Below are positions 16,765 to 25,193 of a stretch of DNA of 64,000 nucleotides, one piece after another (position 1 is the stretch's first letter; each line of letters opens with the position of its first letter). The notes below the pieces were generated by a model. That model was not told the origin of the DNA and made no database searches. It was given only the letters and a program-made list of their open reading frames with translations. Both the position numbers and the translations under genes were made by a program. This stretch comes from Natronoglomus mannanivorans (GTDB taxonomy: Archaea > Halobacteriota > Halobacteria > Halobacteriales > Natrialbaceae), in NCBI GenBank assembly GCA_025517485.1, contig JAOPKB010000008.1, forward strand, positions 1 to 64,000. Reading direction: 5' to 3'.

Positions 16765-18468
16765 ATGATCGATTGCCACTTTCACGTCTGGACGCAGGAC
16801 GTTTCGACACCGGAACGGCGGGCCGAACGCGCCGAACAGTTCCGCCAGGAGGCGGACGTCCTCGGAATCGACCGAACCTGTCTCATCGGCGAACTCGGGG
16901 AGAGCGTCGAGGAGTGTCGCGAGCACAACAGGGACGTCGCCGCGTTCACCGACGAACACCCGGATCTCTTCTACGGCTGGGCGCGGGCCCACCCCGGGTG
17001 GGGAGACGACGCCGTCGAGGAGTTCAGACGGGCCGTCGAGGAGGACGGACTCGTCGGATTCAAACACCACTTCATCGGGACGGAGGTCAACATCACCGAT
17101 CCCGAGTTCGAGCCAATCGCCGAGGCGGCCGTCGACATGGACGTCCCGATCATCGCCCACGTGATGCAAAACGAGGAACCGTACCCGACCGAGCGTCCGA
17201 GCGAGGCGCGCTCGGAGGACGTGGTCGAACTCGCGAGCCGGTACCCCGACCTGAAACTGATCTCGGCGCACATCAGCGCCGGCGGCAACTGGGAGCACCG
17301 CATCAGGAACATCGCCGACCACGACAACGTCTATCTCGACTTGAGCGGGAGCAACTGCGAGGTCGGCCAGATCGAACTCGCCGCCGAAACCCTCGGCGTC
17401 GACCGACTCCTCTTCGGGACCGACACCTGGCTCTCGGTGTGTGCGGGCAAACTCGACGGCGCCGACCTGCCGGCGGAAGACAAGGCACAGATCGCGTACA
17501 ACTTCGAACACCTGCTCCACGACGGCGTCGAGAACCGACTCGAGCCCGACGAGCGCGAATCTCGGATCGAGGACGCACGGAAGCGATTCGAGGCGCTTGC
17601 GGAGCCACGCGAGGAGCACATCGTCGACGCCAACGCCTACGTGGGTCAGTGGCCGTTTTACCCGTTCGACTCGTCCGCCGAGCAACTGGTCGAGACGATG
17701 GATCACAAGGGCGTCGACCAGGCGATCGTCTCCTCGCTCGGCTCGGTCTTCTACCGAAACCCACAGCACGGAAACCGCGAACTCCTCGAGGACGTCGCAG
17801 GCTACGAGGATCGGCTGATCCCGTTCGCGACGATCGATCCGACGTTCCCCGGCTGGGAGGACGACCTCCGCCGCTGTGTCGAGGACCTCGACATGCAGGG
17901 CGTCCGGCTGTTACCCGCGTATCACGACTACGAGATCGACGCGCCCGAAGCGAAGGAGCTGCTCCGCGCTTGCGCCGACCTCGACGTTCCGGCGATGCTC
18001 GTGCCGGCCCTCGAGGACCAGCGCGGTCGACACCCACGCGTCTTCCTCCGTCACTTCGACGGGATGGGGCAGGCCAACCACTGGCGCGATAGCGACGGGA
18101 AGATCGACGATGTGATCGATCTCCTGCTGGCGGTCCCCGAGACCGACGTCGTCGTCGCCGGCGCGTGGTCCTCGGGCGGCCGAATCATCCGGGAGACGAC
18201 GACCGTCGATCGACAGGACGTCTGGCTCAACAACACCGTCCGGACGGGGAAGACGCTGCTCGTCGTCGACGACCTGTTCTGTTACTGGACCCAGACCCAG
18301 GGCCGCCAGATCGCAGAGGAAATCGGCGTCGACCACCTCGTGATGGGTCCGCAACTGCCGTTCAAGACGTTCGAGTCCACCTACAACTACACGAAACACC
18401 TCCCGGTCAGCGAAGACGAGAAGGATCGCGTTCGCAGCGAGAACGTACTGGAGTTGCTCGAGTCGTAG
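16765..18468 (+). CDS. Amidohydrolase with duplicated amidohydrolase-2 domains
   Basis: 567 residues from ATG 16765, about twice the size of a normal amidohydrolase-2 protein. The first half starts MIDCHFHVW (the HxH metal motif), has LISAHISAGG (metal His) and ends with LLFGTDTW (metal Asp), so it looks catalytically complete. The second half begins HIVDANAYVGQWPF, where HxH is replaced by NAY, and continues with a similar TIM-barrel pattern. It therefore seems to be a degenerate duplicate. Such enzymes hydrolyse lactones or amides or decarboxylate. The next gene on the right is convergent. Confidence 0.85.
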   Translation: MIDCHFHVWTQDVSTPERRAERAEQFRQEADVLGIDRTCLIGELGESVEECREHNRDVAAFTDEHPDLFYGWARAHPGWGDDAVEEFRRAVEEDGLVGFKHHFIGTEVNITDPEFEPIAEAAVDMDVPIIAHVMQNEEPYPTERPSEARSEDVVELASRYPDLKLISAHISAGGNWEHRIRNIADHDNVYLDLSGSNCEVGQIELAAETLGVDRLLFGTDTWLSVCAGKLDGADLPAEDKAQIAYNFEHLLHDGVENRLEPDERESRIEDARKRFEALAEPREEHIVDANAYVGQWPFYPFDSSAEQLVETMDHKGVDQAIVSSLGSVFYRNPQHGNRELLEDVAGYEDRLIPFATIDPTFPGWEDDLRRCVEDLDMQGVRLLPAYHDYEIDAPEAKELLRACADLDVPAMLVPALEDQRGRHPRVFLRHFDGMGQANHWRDSDGKIDDVIDLLLAVPETDVVVAGAWSSGGRIIRETTTVDRQDVWLNNTVRTGKTLLVVDDLFCYWTQTQGRQIAEEIGVDHLVMGPQLPFKTFESTYNYTKHLPVSEDEKDRVRSENVLELLES

Positions 18469-18502
18469 TCGGTCGAAAATCGATTTTCAGAACCTGTGGC
18501 GT

Positions 18503-19657
18503 CTACTCGCTCTCGTTCCCGCTTCCGTTTTCGCCCTCGACCGTCCCGTCCTCGTCGACCGACGAAACCGACTCGAGGCCGCCGTATGTCGTTGCCGTGA
18601 ACGACGCGTCGATCGTCTCGCCGGGCTCGATTTCCTTCATCGTCCCGTTCGCCCGCTGTGCGTCGGGGACGTCGCCGCCGGGGTAGGCGGTCGTCGGCTC
18701 GAGGCCGACGTTGTAGTTGCGGTTGAACCACGGCGACTCGTGGTAGCCGCCGAGCGCTTGCCAGTACCAGACGCACTCGAAGGGATCGAGCGGGAAGGTA
18801 AGCGCGAACCCGAGGTCCAGATCGGGGTTGGTCAGCGCGTACCAGCCCTCCTCGAGGTCGACGAGGAACGACTGGTCGTGGATCGTCGAGTCGGGACCAG
18901 GAATCTCGCGGAGGTCGACGGTGCCGCCGTCTCGACCCGGGGAGTGTGGCCAGTCGTAGGTCGCGTCGCCCTCGAGTCGCGCGTTCGGGAAGTCCGCACC
19001 GTACTCGGCGTTGACGCCGGTGGCGCTGGGGAAGTCCAGCCGCGCGTCGGCCGACAGCAGCGGTCGTCCGAGCGTGACGTGCTGTTGCCAGACGTACTCG
19101 AGGGGGACCTCGCCGAGGTTCGTCACCGACTCGTCGATCTCGAGTCGGGATTCGCCGGCGGGGAGGGTCAGTTCGCGCTCGACGGAGAACGGATACCGGA
19201 CGAGGTCGACGGTCAGCCGGAGCGTCACCGCCTCGCTATCGTCGCGGACGACCTCGGCGTCCCAGGGGAGCAGGGCGCTCTCGCCGTGGATGCCGTAGGC
19301 GCTGCCGTCGATCTCCCAGCCGCCGCCGGCGACGGGGAGGTTGACCTGCCAGCCGCCCGGGTAGTGTTCGTTCCAGGCCGTCTCCGAGGCGGTCGGGACG
19401 TAGCGCTCGCGCGGCGGCGTCCACTCGTGGGGAGTTCGCCAGAGGACGTCGACGTCCGTGCGCTTGTCGCGGAACTCGACGATATCGCCGCCCTTGCCGG
19501 TCAGTACCATCACGCGCAGGGCCTCGTTCTCGAGGATTGCAGTCTCGATTCCGCGGTAGGCGAAGTCCGTCGAGATGCGGGGGCCGGTCGTCCCGCGGAG
19601 TCCGCGCTCGCTCCCGCTCCCGTTCCCGTTCCTGCTCCCGTTTCCGTTTCCGTTCAT
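18503..19657 (-). CDS. Aldose 1-epimerase-like (galactose mutarotase fold) protein
   Basis: 384 residues. The ATG at 19657 overlaps the TGA of the upstream ceramidase-like gene (ATGA), so the two are translationally coupled; a longer frame is rejected. After an Asn/Gly/Ser-rich N-terminus (MNGNGNGSRNGNGSGSERG), the body resembles mutarotase-fold sugar-binding proteins: LRVMVLTGKGGDIVEFRDKR, NLPVAGGGWEIDGSAYGIHG with a candidate catalytic His, FSVERELTLPAGESRLEIDE and a C-terminal strand region. It probably interconverts anomers or binds a sugar acid. The substrate is not visible. Confidence 0.78.
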   Translation of the reverse strand: MNGNGNGSRNGNGSGSERGLRGTTGPRISTDFAYRGIETAILENEALRVMVLTGKGGDIVEFRDKRTDVDVLWRTPHEWTPPRERYVPTASETAWNEHYPGGWQVNLPVAGGGWEIDGSAYGIHGESALLPWDAEVVRDDSEAVTLRLTVDLVRYPFSVERELTLPAGESRLEIDESVTNLGEVPLEYVWQQHVTLGRPLLSADARLDFPSATGVNAEYGADFPNARLEGDATYDWPHSPGRDGGTVDLREIPGPDSTIHDQSFLVDLEEGWYALTNPDLDLGFALTFPLDPFECVWYWQALGGYHESPWFNRNYNVGLEPTTAYPGGDVPDAQRANGTMKEIEPGETIDASFTATTYGGLESVSSVDEDGTVEGENGSGNESE

Positions 19658-20940
19658 GCGTCCCTCCGTCGGGCACCGACGCGTTCGGCCAGGGCCGTGG
19701 CTTTCGTCAGGATGCTCTCTTCGGTCGTCGGGGCGTAGAGCCCGTTCTCGAAGGACTGCCAGGACTCGTAGCCGCCCTCGGCGAGGATCCGCTTCGTCGG
19801 GAGGTAGCCGGTGTTGTTCGCGTAGGCTGCGACCCACAGCGGAGAGGCGAGGGTTTCCTTCAGCTGGAGGGAAAAGTCGGCGACGACCTCGCCCGACAGC
19901 GAGAGGATCGTCAGATCGGTCCCGAAGCCGACGGCCTGAATCGGGTACGGTCGGTGGTCGGTGACCGTCTTGCCGACGCCGTCGGTCACGTCCCTATTTT
20001 CACGCTCGTTCCCGTCGACCGGATTCTCGATCTCGAGCGCAATCTCGTCGGCCGTCAGCTTCAGCGGCCCCCGAACCGGTCGAGACTCGGTGACCAGCGC
20101 CCGCTCGACCGCGGTCGCCGCCGTTTGCGCGTGCTGTTTCACGAGTTCGCGCGTCCCCTGCGGGTAGGCCTTCTGGTCGCCCGCACAGCCGATGACGAAG
20201 ACGGCCGTCGCCTCCGGATAGGACTCCTCCAAGTGGTCCATCGCGTACCCCGGCCAGTCGCCGCTGACCTCGTTGTGGGACATGCCGACGGTGGGGTGGC
20301 AGGCGTAGCCAAAGAGGATCGCCTTCGTCGTCCCGTCGTCAGTTTCGGCGGTGAGCACGGGCAGGTCGTGGTCGACCGGACCGTCGGGCCGCGGGTCGAA
20401 TCCGATCCCCTCCTCGTGGGGCCGGCGTCGGTTCAGCGCGATCGCACACTGCGCGTAGTTGTACGACAGCGAGGCGGGTTCGAGGTCCTCGAGCGCTTCC
20501 CCGACGACCTCGAGTAACGTCCGATCGACCGATTCTCGATAGGATGCGACGAGCTCCTCGTCGCGGTCGTACTCCTCCTGGAGCCCTTCGCGGTGGACGT
20601 CGTAGTCCGGGCCGTAGTGGGTGTGACTCGGCACGACGAACAGGGACTCGGGCTCGAGGTCCCACCGCTGGACGCACTCGCGCTCTAAGAACTCGCGCTG
20701 GCTCTCGAAGAGGAACAGCAGTTCGAACGAGAGGACGACGAGTCGCCGTCCCGTCCGGTCCTCGAGGGCGATCGCCCGCGCGTGGATGGTCGATTCGACG
20801 CCGTCCATCGTCCCGTCGCGGGCGCTGAAGCCGATGAGGTGGTGTGGGTCCGCCGGGTCGGGGGTGATGTCGACCGTCGCTGTGCCGACCGCCCATTCGG
20901 GGGCGGTCCGGGTATCGTCGCTCTCTCGATCCGTCGCCAT
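19654..20940 (-). CDS. Neutral/alkaline ceramidase-like hydrolase (first copy)
   Basis: 428 residues from ATG 20940, with an AT-rich promoter element (CATTTAATAG) at 20964-20973. The pattern of the neutral ceramidase N-terminal family is clear: VGTATVDITPDPADPHHLIG, the zinc motif SHTHYGPDYD, GYACHPTVGMSHNEVSGDWP and IGCAGDQKAYP. There is no signal peptide, so it acts in the cytoplasm, unlike secreted ceramidases. Prokaryotic members of unknown substrate often occur in glycan-utilisation loci. It is the first gene of a two-gene operon with the epimerase-like gene. Confidence 0.85.
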   Translation of the reverse strand: MATDRESDDTRTAPEWAVGTATVDITPDPADPHHLIGFSARDGTMDGVESTIHARAIALEDRTGRRLVVLSFELLFLFESQREFLERECVQRWDLEPESLFVVPSHTHYGPDYDVHREGLQEEYDRDEELVASYRESVDRTLLEVVGEALEDLEPASLSYNYAQCAIALNRRRPHEEGIGFDPRPDGPVDHDLPVLTAETDDGTTKAILFGYACHPTVGMSHNEVSGDWPGYAMDHLEESYPEATAVFVIGCAGDQKAYPQGTRELVKQHAQTAATAVERALVTESRPVRGPLKLTADEIALEIENPVDGNERENRDVTDGVGKTVTDHRPYPIQAVGFGTDLTILSLSGEVVADFSLQLKETLASPLWVAAYANNTGYLPTKRILAEGGYESWQSFENGLYAPTTEESILTKATALAERVGARRRDA

Positions 20941-21075
20941 GGATACCACCGTGTTCCGCCCGGCTATTAAATGTGTGTTTGTGGATCTCTGGCGTTCGGC
21001 TGCACCGTCCGTCTCTCCGGTGACAACGCGGATCGACGACGACGCGTTTCGCCTTCGAAAAGAGTGAGAGTCGAC

Positions 21076-22446
21076 TCAGTCGTTCTCGCCGGTTCGCTCT
21101 CGCAGCGTCGCGCCGACGAGGTCTCCCTCTAGCCGCTCGGCGACGTCGCCCGCCTCGAGGGCCTCCGAAACGACCTCGAGACACTCGCGGTAGACCTCGA
21201 GCGTGAACTCGACGTCCTGGTCGGTGTGGCTGTACGTCGGGAGGTGTGAGCCGGTGTAGAGGACGCCGCGCCGGTGGGCCTCCTGCATGAACAGACTGCG
21301 GACGAGTCGGCCGCCGGATCCGTCCTCGTCTTCGGTCGGCGCGCCCGTTCCGATATCGTCGTCGAAGCCGATCGAGAACCGGGCCGGGAACCCCTCCGCT
21401 CGGGTGACGTCTGCAAGCTCGAGTTCGGCGGCGAGATCGTTGTAGCCTTCCATTAATGCCGCCCCTTTCTCGGCGATGTGTCCGTGGACGTCCTCCTCGC
21501 GCTGGACGGTGATCGCCGCTTTCGCTGCCGCCAGCGAGGCGGCGTCGCCCGCGTAGGTCATCGAGTAGAAGAAGTCGTCGTCGTTCATGACGCCCATCAC
21601 CTCTCGCGAACCGGCCAGCGCGGAGATGGGGTAGCCGTTGGCCATCGCCTTCGCGAAACACGCCAGATCCGGGGTGACGCCGAAGTACTCTTGGGCGCCG
21701 CCGATGGCGAACCGGAACCCGGTCAGCACCTCGTCGAACACCAGCACGGCGCCCTCGCGGTCGGCGAGATCGCGCAGCTCCTCCAAGAAGCCGTCTTCGG
21801 GTTCCTCGAGGTTGACCGGCGTCGTCACGATGGCGGCGACGTCGTCGGGGTGGTCCTCGAAGATTCGCTCGACGCTCTCGATGTCGTTGTACTCGAAGGA
21901 CTCGGTGTAGTCGCCGACGGCGTCGGGGATGCCGGCGTTCAGGTTCTCGTTGTCGGCCATCCAGACGTCGGGCCAGCCGTGGTAGCCCTGCGTGGCGATC
22001 ACGTCGCGGCCGGTGTGTGCGCGGGCGACTTTCGCCGCCAGCGTCGTCACGTCGTTGCCGCTCTTGGCGAACTTCACCATCTCGGCGCAGGGGACGACCT
22101 CGGCGAGCAGTTCCGCGACCTCGACGTGGAGGGGGTGTTCCATCGTGAACATCGTCCCGTCCTGGAGCTGTTCGGTGACCGCCTCCGTGACAGCCGGATA
22201 GTTGTGACCGAGGAGAATCGGACCCAGCGCCGCGTTGCAGTCGACGTATTCGTTCCCGTCGACGTCCCACAGGCGACTCCCCTTCGCGCGTTCGATGTGC
22301 GTCGGCGAGACGCCCTGGACGAACTGCGTCGGCGTTTTGCTGCCGGTCTGGGAGATTCCCGGGACGAGTTCTGACGCTCGGTCGACGAGCGCTTCGGATC
22401 GGTCGATCGTCCGGTCGCTCGAGACAGTTGGCAAACCTCTGGACAT
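21076..22446 (-). CDS. Class III PLP aminotransferase / glutamate-1-semialdehyde mutase-like
   Basis: A 456-residue fold-type I PLP enzyme. Visible motifs are LWDVDGNEYVDCNAALGPIL, FAKSGNDVTTLAAKVARAHT, the PLP-binding Asp in LVFDEVLTGFRFA and the Schiff-base Lys in ACFAKAMANGYPISALAG. The organisation matches HemL-like aminomutases and class III aminotransferases. In this context it more likely transaminates or isomerises an amino sugar derivative than makes haem precursors. A TATA-like CTTATCA at 22472-22478 suggests a near-leaderless start. It is divergent from the second ceramidase-like gene. Confidence 0.88.
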   Translation of the reverse strand: MSRGLPTVSSDRTIDRSEALVDRASELVPGISQTGSKTPTQFVQGVSPTHIERAKGSRLWDVDGNEYVDCNAALGPILLGHNYPAVTEAVTEQLQDGTMFTMEHPLHVEVAELLAEVVPCAEMVKFAKSGNDVTTLAAKVARAHTGRDVIATQGYHGWPDVWMADNENLNAGIPDAVGDYTESFEYNDIESVERIFEDHPDDVAAIVTTPVNLEEPEDGFLEELRDLADREGAVLVFDEVLTGFRFAIGGAQEYFGVTPDLACFAKAMANGYPISALAGSREVMGVMNDDDFFYSMTYAGDAASLAAAKAAITVQREEDVHGHIAEKGAALMEGYNDLAAELELADVTRAEGFPARFSIGFDDDIGTGAPTEDEDGSGGRLVRSLFMQEAHRRGVLYTGSHLPTYSHTDQDVEFTLEVYRECLEVVSEALEAGDVAERLEGDLVGATLRERTGEND

Positions 22447-22560
22447 TACACAGGAACTCCGTTTCTGCGATGATAAGTGCTTCGCTAACGCGTCTCAAGT
22501 GCACTCGACGTCGATGGCCGGATCGGCGAGCGCCGCTCTCTCGAGTCGCCTGGGGACAAA

Positions 22561-22568
22561 CAATTATG
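22561..22568 (+). promoter_or_regulatory. TATA-like box for a leaderless micro-ORF upstream of 22652
   Basis: CAATTATG is centred 27 bases upstream of the ATG at 22592, not of the main gene at 22652. Confidence 0.5.
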
Positions 22569-22591
22569 CGACTCCCTGCCAACGGTCGACT

Positions 22592-22648
22592 ATGATCGAC
22601 GACTGCCCTCGAGCCACCTCGATGTACCGGGGTCCGGAGGACGCGTAG
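22592..22648 (+). CDS. Leader micro-ORF (18 codons), possible
   Basis: MIDDCPRATSMYRGPEDA, starting at the predicted transcription start and ending 3 bases before the ATG of the ceramidase-like gene at 22652. A GGAGG at 22636-22640 inside it could direct initiation at 22652. It is either a coupling or regulatory leader peptide or chance. Confidence 0.3.
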   Translation: MIDDCPRATSMYRGPEDA

Positions 22649-22651
22649 ACG

Positions 22652-23995
22652 ATGATCCACGACCACGAAGCGCGGCTGCGAACCGGCACGGCGTCGGTCG
22701 ACATCACCCCTGGCGACCCCGTCGAGATGAGCGGCTACGGGGCGCGCGAGGGACGCTCGAGCGGCGTTCACGACCCCCTCTTCGCGACGGCGCTAGTCCT
22801 CGAGGACGGCGCCGTCACGGTCGCGCTCGTCTCCGTCGACCTGTTGAACGTCTCTCGAGAGCTCACGCGAACCGTCGAGCGAATGCTCGCGGCCGACGGA
22901 GTCGACCTCGACGAACTCCTCCTCGCGGCGACGCACACCCACGCCGGGCCGTACGTCCCCGCCCGCGCACTCGATATCAGCCCGCCGTTGCGAGCCGAGA
23001 CGGACGTCTCGGAGACCGTCGCAGAAATCACCGAGGGGATCGTCGAGGCGGTCGGGCGCGCGGCCGACCGGATCGAGCCAGCGACGATCCGGGTCGGGAA
23101 CGCACGGGAGGACGGCGTCCAGCAGAACCGACGGGCCGCGGGCGGCGTCGGCGGCAACGTCAGGGTCCCCCACGGCCCGGTCGATCCCGACGTGACCGCG
23201 CTGCTGGTCGAAACCGAATCCGGTACGGAGACGGTCGTCTACAACTTCGCGTGCCATCCGGTCTGTACGACCGGCGATGAAACGCTGCTGTCGGCCGACT
23301 GGCCGGGATACACACGAGAGCACGTCGAGGCCGAACGCGACGGCGCGACGGTCCTGTTTCTCAACGGCGCGGCGGGCGACATTAACCCGCGAGGAATGGA
23401 TCCCGACCGCTCGGGCGAGGACGTCTACGACCTCATGGACCGCGTCGGCACTCGTGTCGGCGACGCCGTCTGCCGGGCACTCGAGGACGCCGAATCGAGT
23501 ACGAAACTCGAGCGCGCGCCCGTTCGTCTCGACGCGGTCGACGTCCGCTTCCCGCTCAAGGAGACGCCGTCGGCCGAGACGATCCGCGGACACGTCGCCG
23601 ATCTCGAGGACCGACTCGCCGCGCTCGAGGAGCGAGGCGACGAGGTGGGCTACGAGAAACTGAACTGGGACCGGCGGTACGCCGAGGAACTGCTCGCCAT
23701 CGCCGAGTGGGACGCTCGCTGTTTGCCGAACCGGATTCCGTACGTCGAGATCGGCGAGCTGGGGATCGTCGGGTTGCCGGGCGAGGTCCTCGCCCGTCAC
23801 GGCCTCGAGTTCAGGAAGCGCGCGGCTGTCGAGACGCTCGTGCTGGCGGGGTACGCCACCGATTACGTGGGGTACGTTCCCCGGCTGGCCGACCTCGAGA
23901 ACGTCGGCTACGAGGTGCGGACGATGAAGATCGCACCCGAGGCGATCGTCGAGTTCAGGGAGGGCGTCCTCGAGCTTGTCGGTGGGTCGATATGA
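22652..23995 (+). CDS. Neutral/alkaline ceramidase-like hydrolase (second copy)
   Basis: A 447-residue paralog-family member of 19654-20940 with the complete signature set: TASVDITPGDPVEMSGYGAR, the zinc motif ATHTHAGPYVP, FACHPVCTTGDETLLSADWP and FLNGAAGDINPRGM, plus an alpha-helical insert (EDRLAALEERGDEVGYEKLN). It has no signal peptide. The two copies differ strongly outside the motifs, which suggests different substrates rather than recent duplication. A Shine-Dalgarno-like GGAGG is 11 bases upstream. It is convergent with the sugar isomerase at 24022. Confidence 0.87.
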   Translation: MIHDHEARLRTGTASVDITPGDPVEMSGYGAREGRSSGVHDPLFATALVLEDGAVTVALVSVDLLNVSRELTRTVERMLAADGVDLDELLLAATHTHAGPYVPARALDISPPLRAETDVSETVAEITEGIVEAVGRAADRIEPATIRVGNAREDGVQQNRRAAGGVGGNVRVPHGPVDPDVTALLVETESGTETVVYNFACHPVCTTGDETLLSADWPGYTREHVEAERDGATVLFLNGAAGDINPRGMDPDRSGEDVYDLMDRVGTRVGDAVCRALEDAESSTKLERAPVRLDAVDVRFPLKETPSAETIRGHVADLEDRLAALEERGDEVGYEKLNWDRRYAEELLAIAEWDARCLPNRIPYVEIGELGIVGLPGEVLARHGLEFRKRAAVETLVLAGYATDYVGYVPRLADLENVGYEVRTMKIAPEAIVEFREGVLELVGGSI

Positions 23996-24021
23996 AGACT
24001 GTCTCGCCGAAAACAGGGTGT

Positions 24022-24885
24022 TCAGTCGGTCGACGCCGGGTCCGGATGGGAATCCGAGAGGCTTCTCTCCGAGAGCATCGGCAGCTTTGTCGCGGCGTGG
24101 GTCAGCGAATCCAGCGGATCGCTGGTCCGGACGTGTTCGTAGACGAGCCACTCCACGCCGGCCTCGCGGGCCGTCTCGACGCAGTTCTCGACTGCGAGTT
24201 CGCCGGCACCGAGTTCCACCCGTCGCGTGGCCTCGCCGCCCGCGACGGCGTCCGTGAGGTGGACGACCGGGATTCGACCGGGGTGGCGCGCGAGGACGAC
24301 CGACGGATCGACACCTGCGTACGTCGCGAGTCCCGTATCGAGTTCGAACCCGACGGCCTCGTCGGTGGCTGTGACGAACGCGTCGTAGGCCGTTTCGGGT
24401 TCGGGTTCGGGTTCGATCTCGGGCTGAGAGTCGAGTTCTGATCCGGATTCGACGTCGAACTCCCCGTCGGATCCACCCTCGAGCGACGCGAACTCCGCGG
24501 TCCCGTTGTGATACAGCAACTCGAACCCGTCGTCGGCAAGCCGGCTCGCGAGCGTCGAGAGCCGTTGTGCGGTCGCGTCGACGTCGTCGACCGAGTCGAA
24601 CGCGCCGTCGTCGTCTCGTTTGACGACCAGCCGTGAACAGTCGATCGTCTCGTACGCCTCGAGGACGGTCTCGTACTCGGTTTCGAGTTCCTCGAGGGAG
24701 ACGTGTGCGGCGACGACGTCGAGATCCGTCTCCTCGAGCGCGTCGGCGACGTCGGCCGGTGGCGTCCCGTTCAGTGCGGGCAACTCGACGCCCTCGAGCG
24801 CCGTGGTGCCGACCCGGGAGATCGTCTCCGGGAGGGTCTCGGGGAGAGACCGGAACGTCTGTAGCTGGATTGCGGTGCGAATCAT
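24022..24885 (-). CDS. Sugar phosphate isomerase/epimerase (xylose isomerase-like TIM barrel)
   Basis: 287 residues from ATG 24885, supported by a TATA box at 24917-24924. AP-endonuclease-2/xylose-isomerase-like signatures are FELLYHNGTAEF (metal-site His), GFELDTGLATYAG and RIPVVHLTDAVAGG. An acidic insert (GSELDSQPEIEPEPEPE) interrupts the barrel after the YHN motif, and the other three members of this family in the window lack it. Probable 2-keto sugar or inosose isomerase/epimerase; the substrate is unknown. Confidence 0.8.
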   Translation of the reverse strand: MIRTAIQLQTFRSLPETLPETISRVGTTALEGVELPALNGTPPADVADALEETDLDVVAAHVSLEELETEYETVLEAYETIDCSRLVVKRDDDGAFDSVDDVDATAQRLSTLASRLADDGFELLYHNGTAEFASLEGGSDGEFDVESGSELDSQPEIEPEPEPETAYDAFVTATDEAVGFELDTGLATYAGVDPSVVLARHPGRIPVVHLTDAVAGGEATRRVELGAGELAVENCVETAREAGVEWLVYEHVRTSDPLDSLTHAATKLPMLSERSLSDSHPDPASTD

Positions 24886-24916
24886 GCTCTGTTTCGGTTG
24901 CGAGACGGGCAGGAAA

Positions 24917-24924
24917 GATAAATG
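24917..24924 (-). promoter_or_regulatory. TATA box for the isomerase at 24885
   Basis: CATTTATC on the minus strand, about 35 bases upstream of the ATG. It shares the 300-base divergent region with the threonine dehydratase promoter. Confidence 0.55.
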
Positions 24925-24995
24925 TATTCGCTCATCCCGGACGTCCTGGGTTGGACCACCGGTTCGACCCGACGAGAGCACTCCGAAGGAAAACA

Positions 24996-25004
24996 GCTAT
25001 AGTC
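24996..25004 (+). promoter_or_regulatory. TATA box upstream of the threonine dehydratase leader
   Basis: GCTATAGTC is centred 26 bases upstream of ATG 25026, the start of a micro-ORF. The enzyme's own ATG is at 25186. Confidence 0.55.
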
Positions 25005-25025
25005 GCTGGTGTGTGTTCTGTTCCC

Positions 25026-25193
25026 ATGCGGCTCCCGTACATCGGCCCCTCGAGTGACGGTCAGCATCGTCGTCGTCCGCCCGACGGCGACTCCGAGAGA
25101 CGGTACAGCCGGCTGCAGGACGGGTCCGAAACCGAAGCCGCTGGTGAACATAGAGACGGAGACGGAGACGGAGGCGAGGATCGAGATGGGTAA
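25026..25193 (+). CDS. Leader ORF (55 codons) overlapping the ilvA start, possible
   Basis: MRLPYIGPSSDGQHRRRPPD and onward, ending in an Asp/Gly repeat, with its TAA at 25191-25193 just past the ATG 25186 of threonine dehydratase in another frame. The start coincides with the expected transcription start. It is Arg-, Asp- and Gly-rich with no domain. It may be a translated leader or merely the 5' UTR. Confidence 0.3.
   Translation: MRLPYIGPSSDGQHRRRPPDGDSERRYSRLQDGSETEAAGEHRDGDGDGGEDRDG

Noticed and set aside
20339..22771. 810-codon open frame on the minus strand
   Set aside because: Overlaps two well-identified genes (ceramidase-like and class III aminotransferase) in another frame. The Arg/Gly/Pro-rich translation has no motif; a GC-rich shadow.
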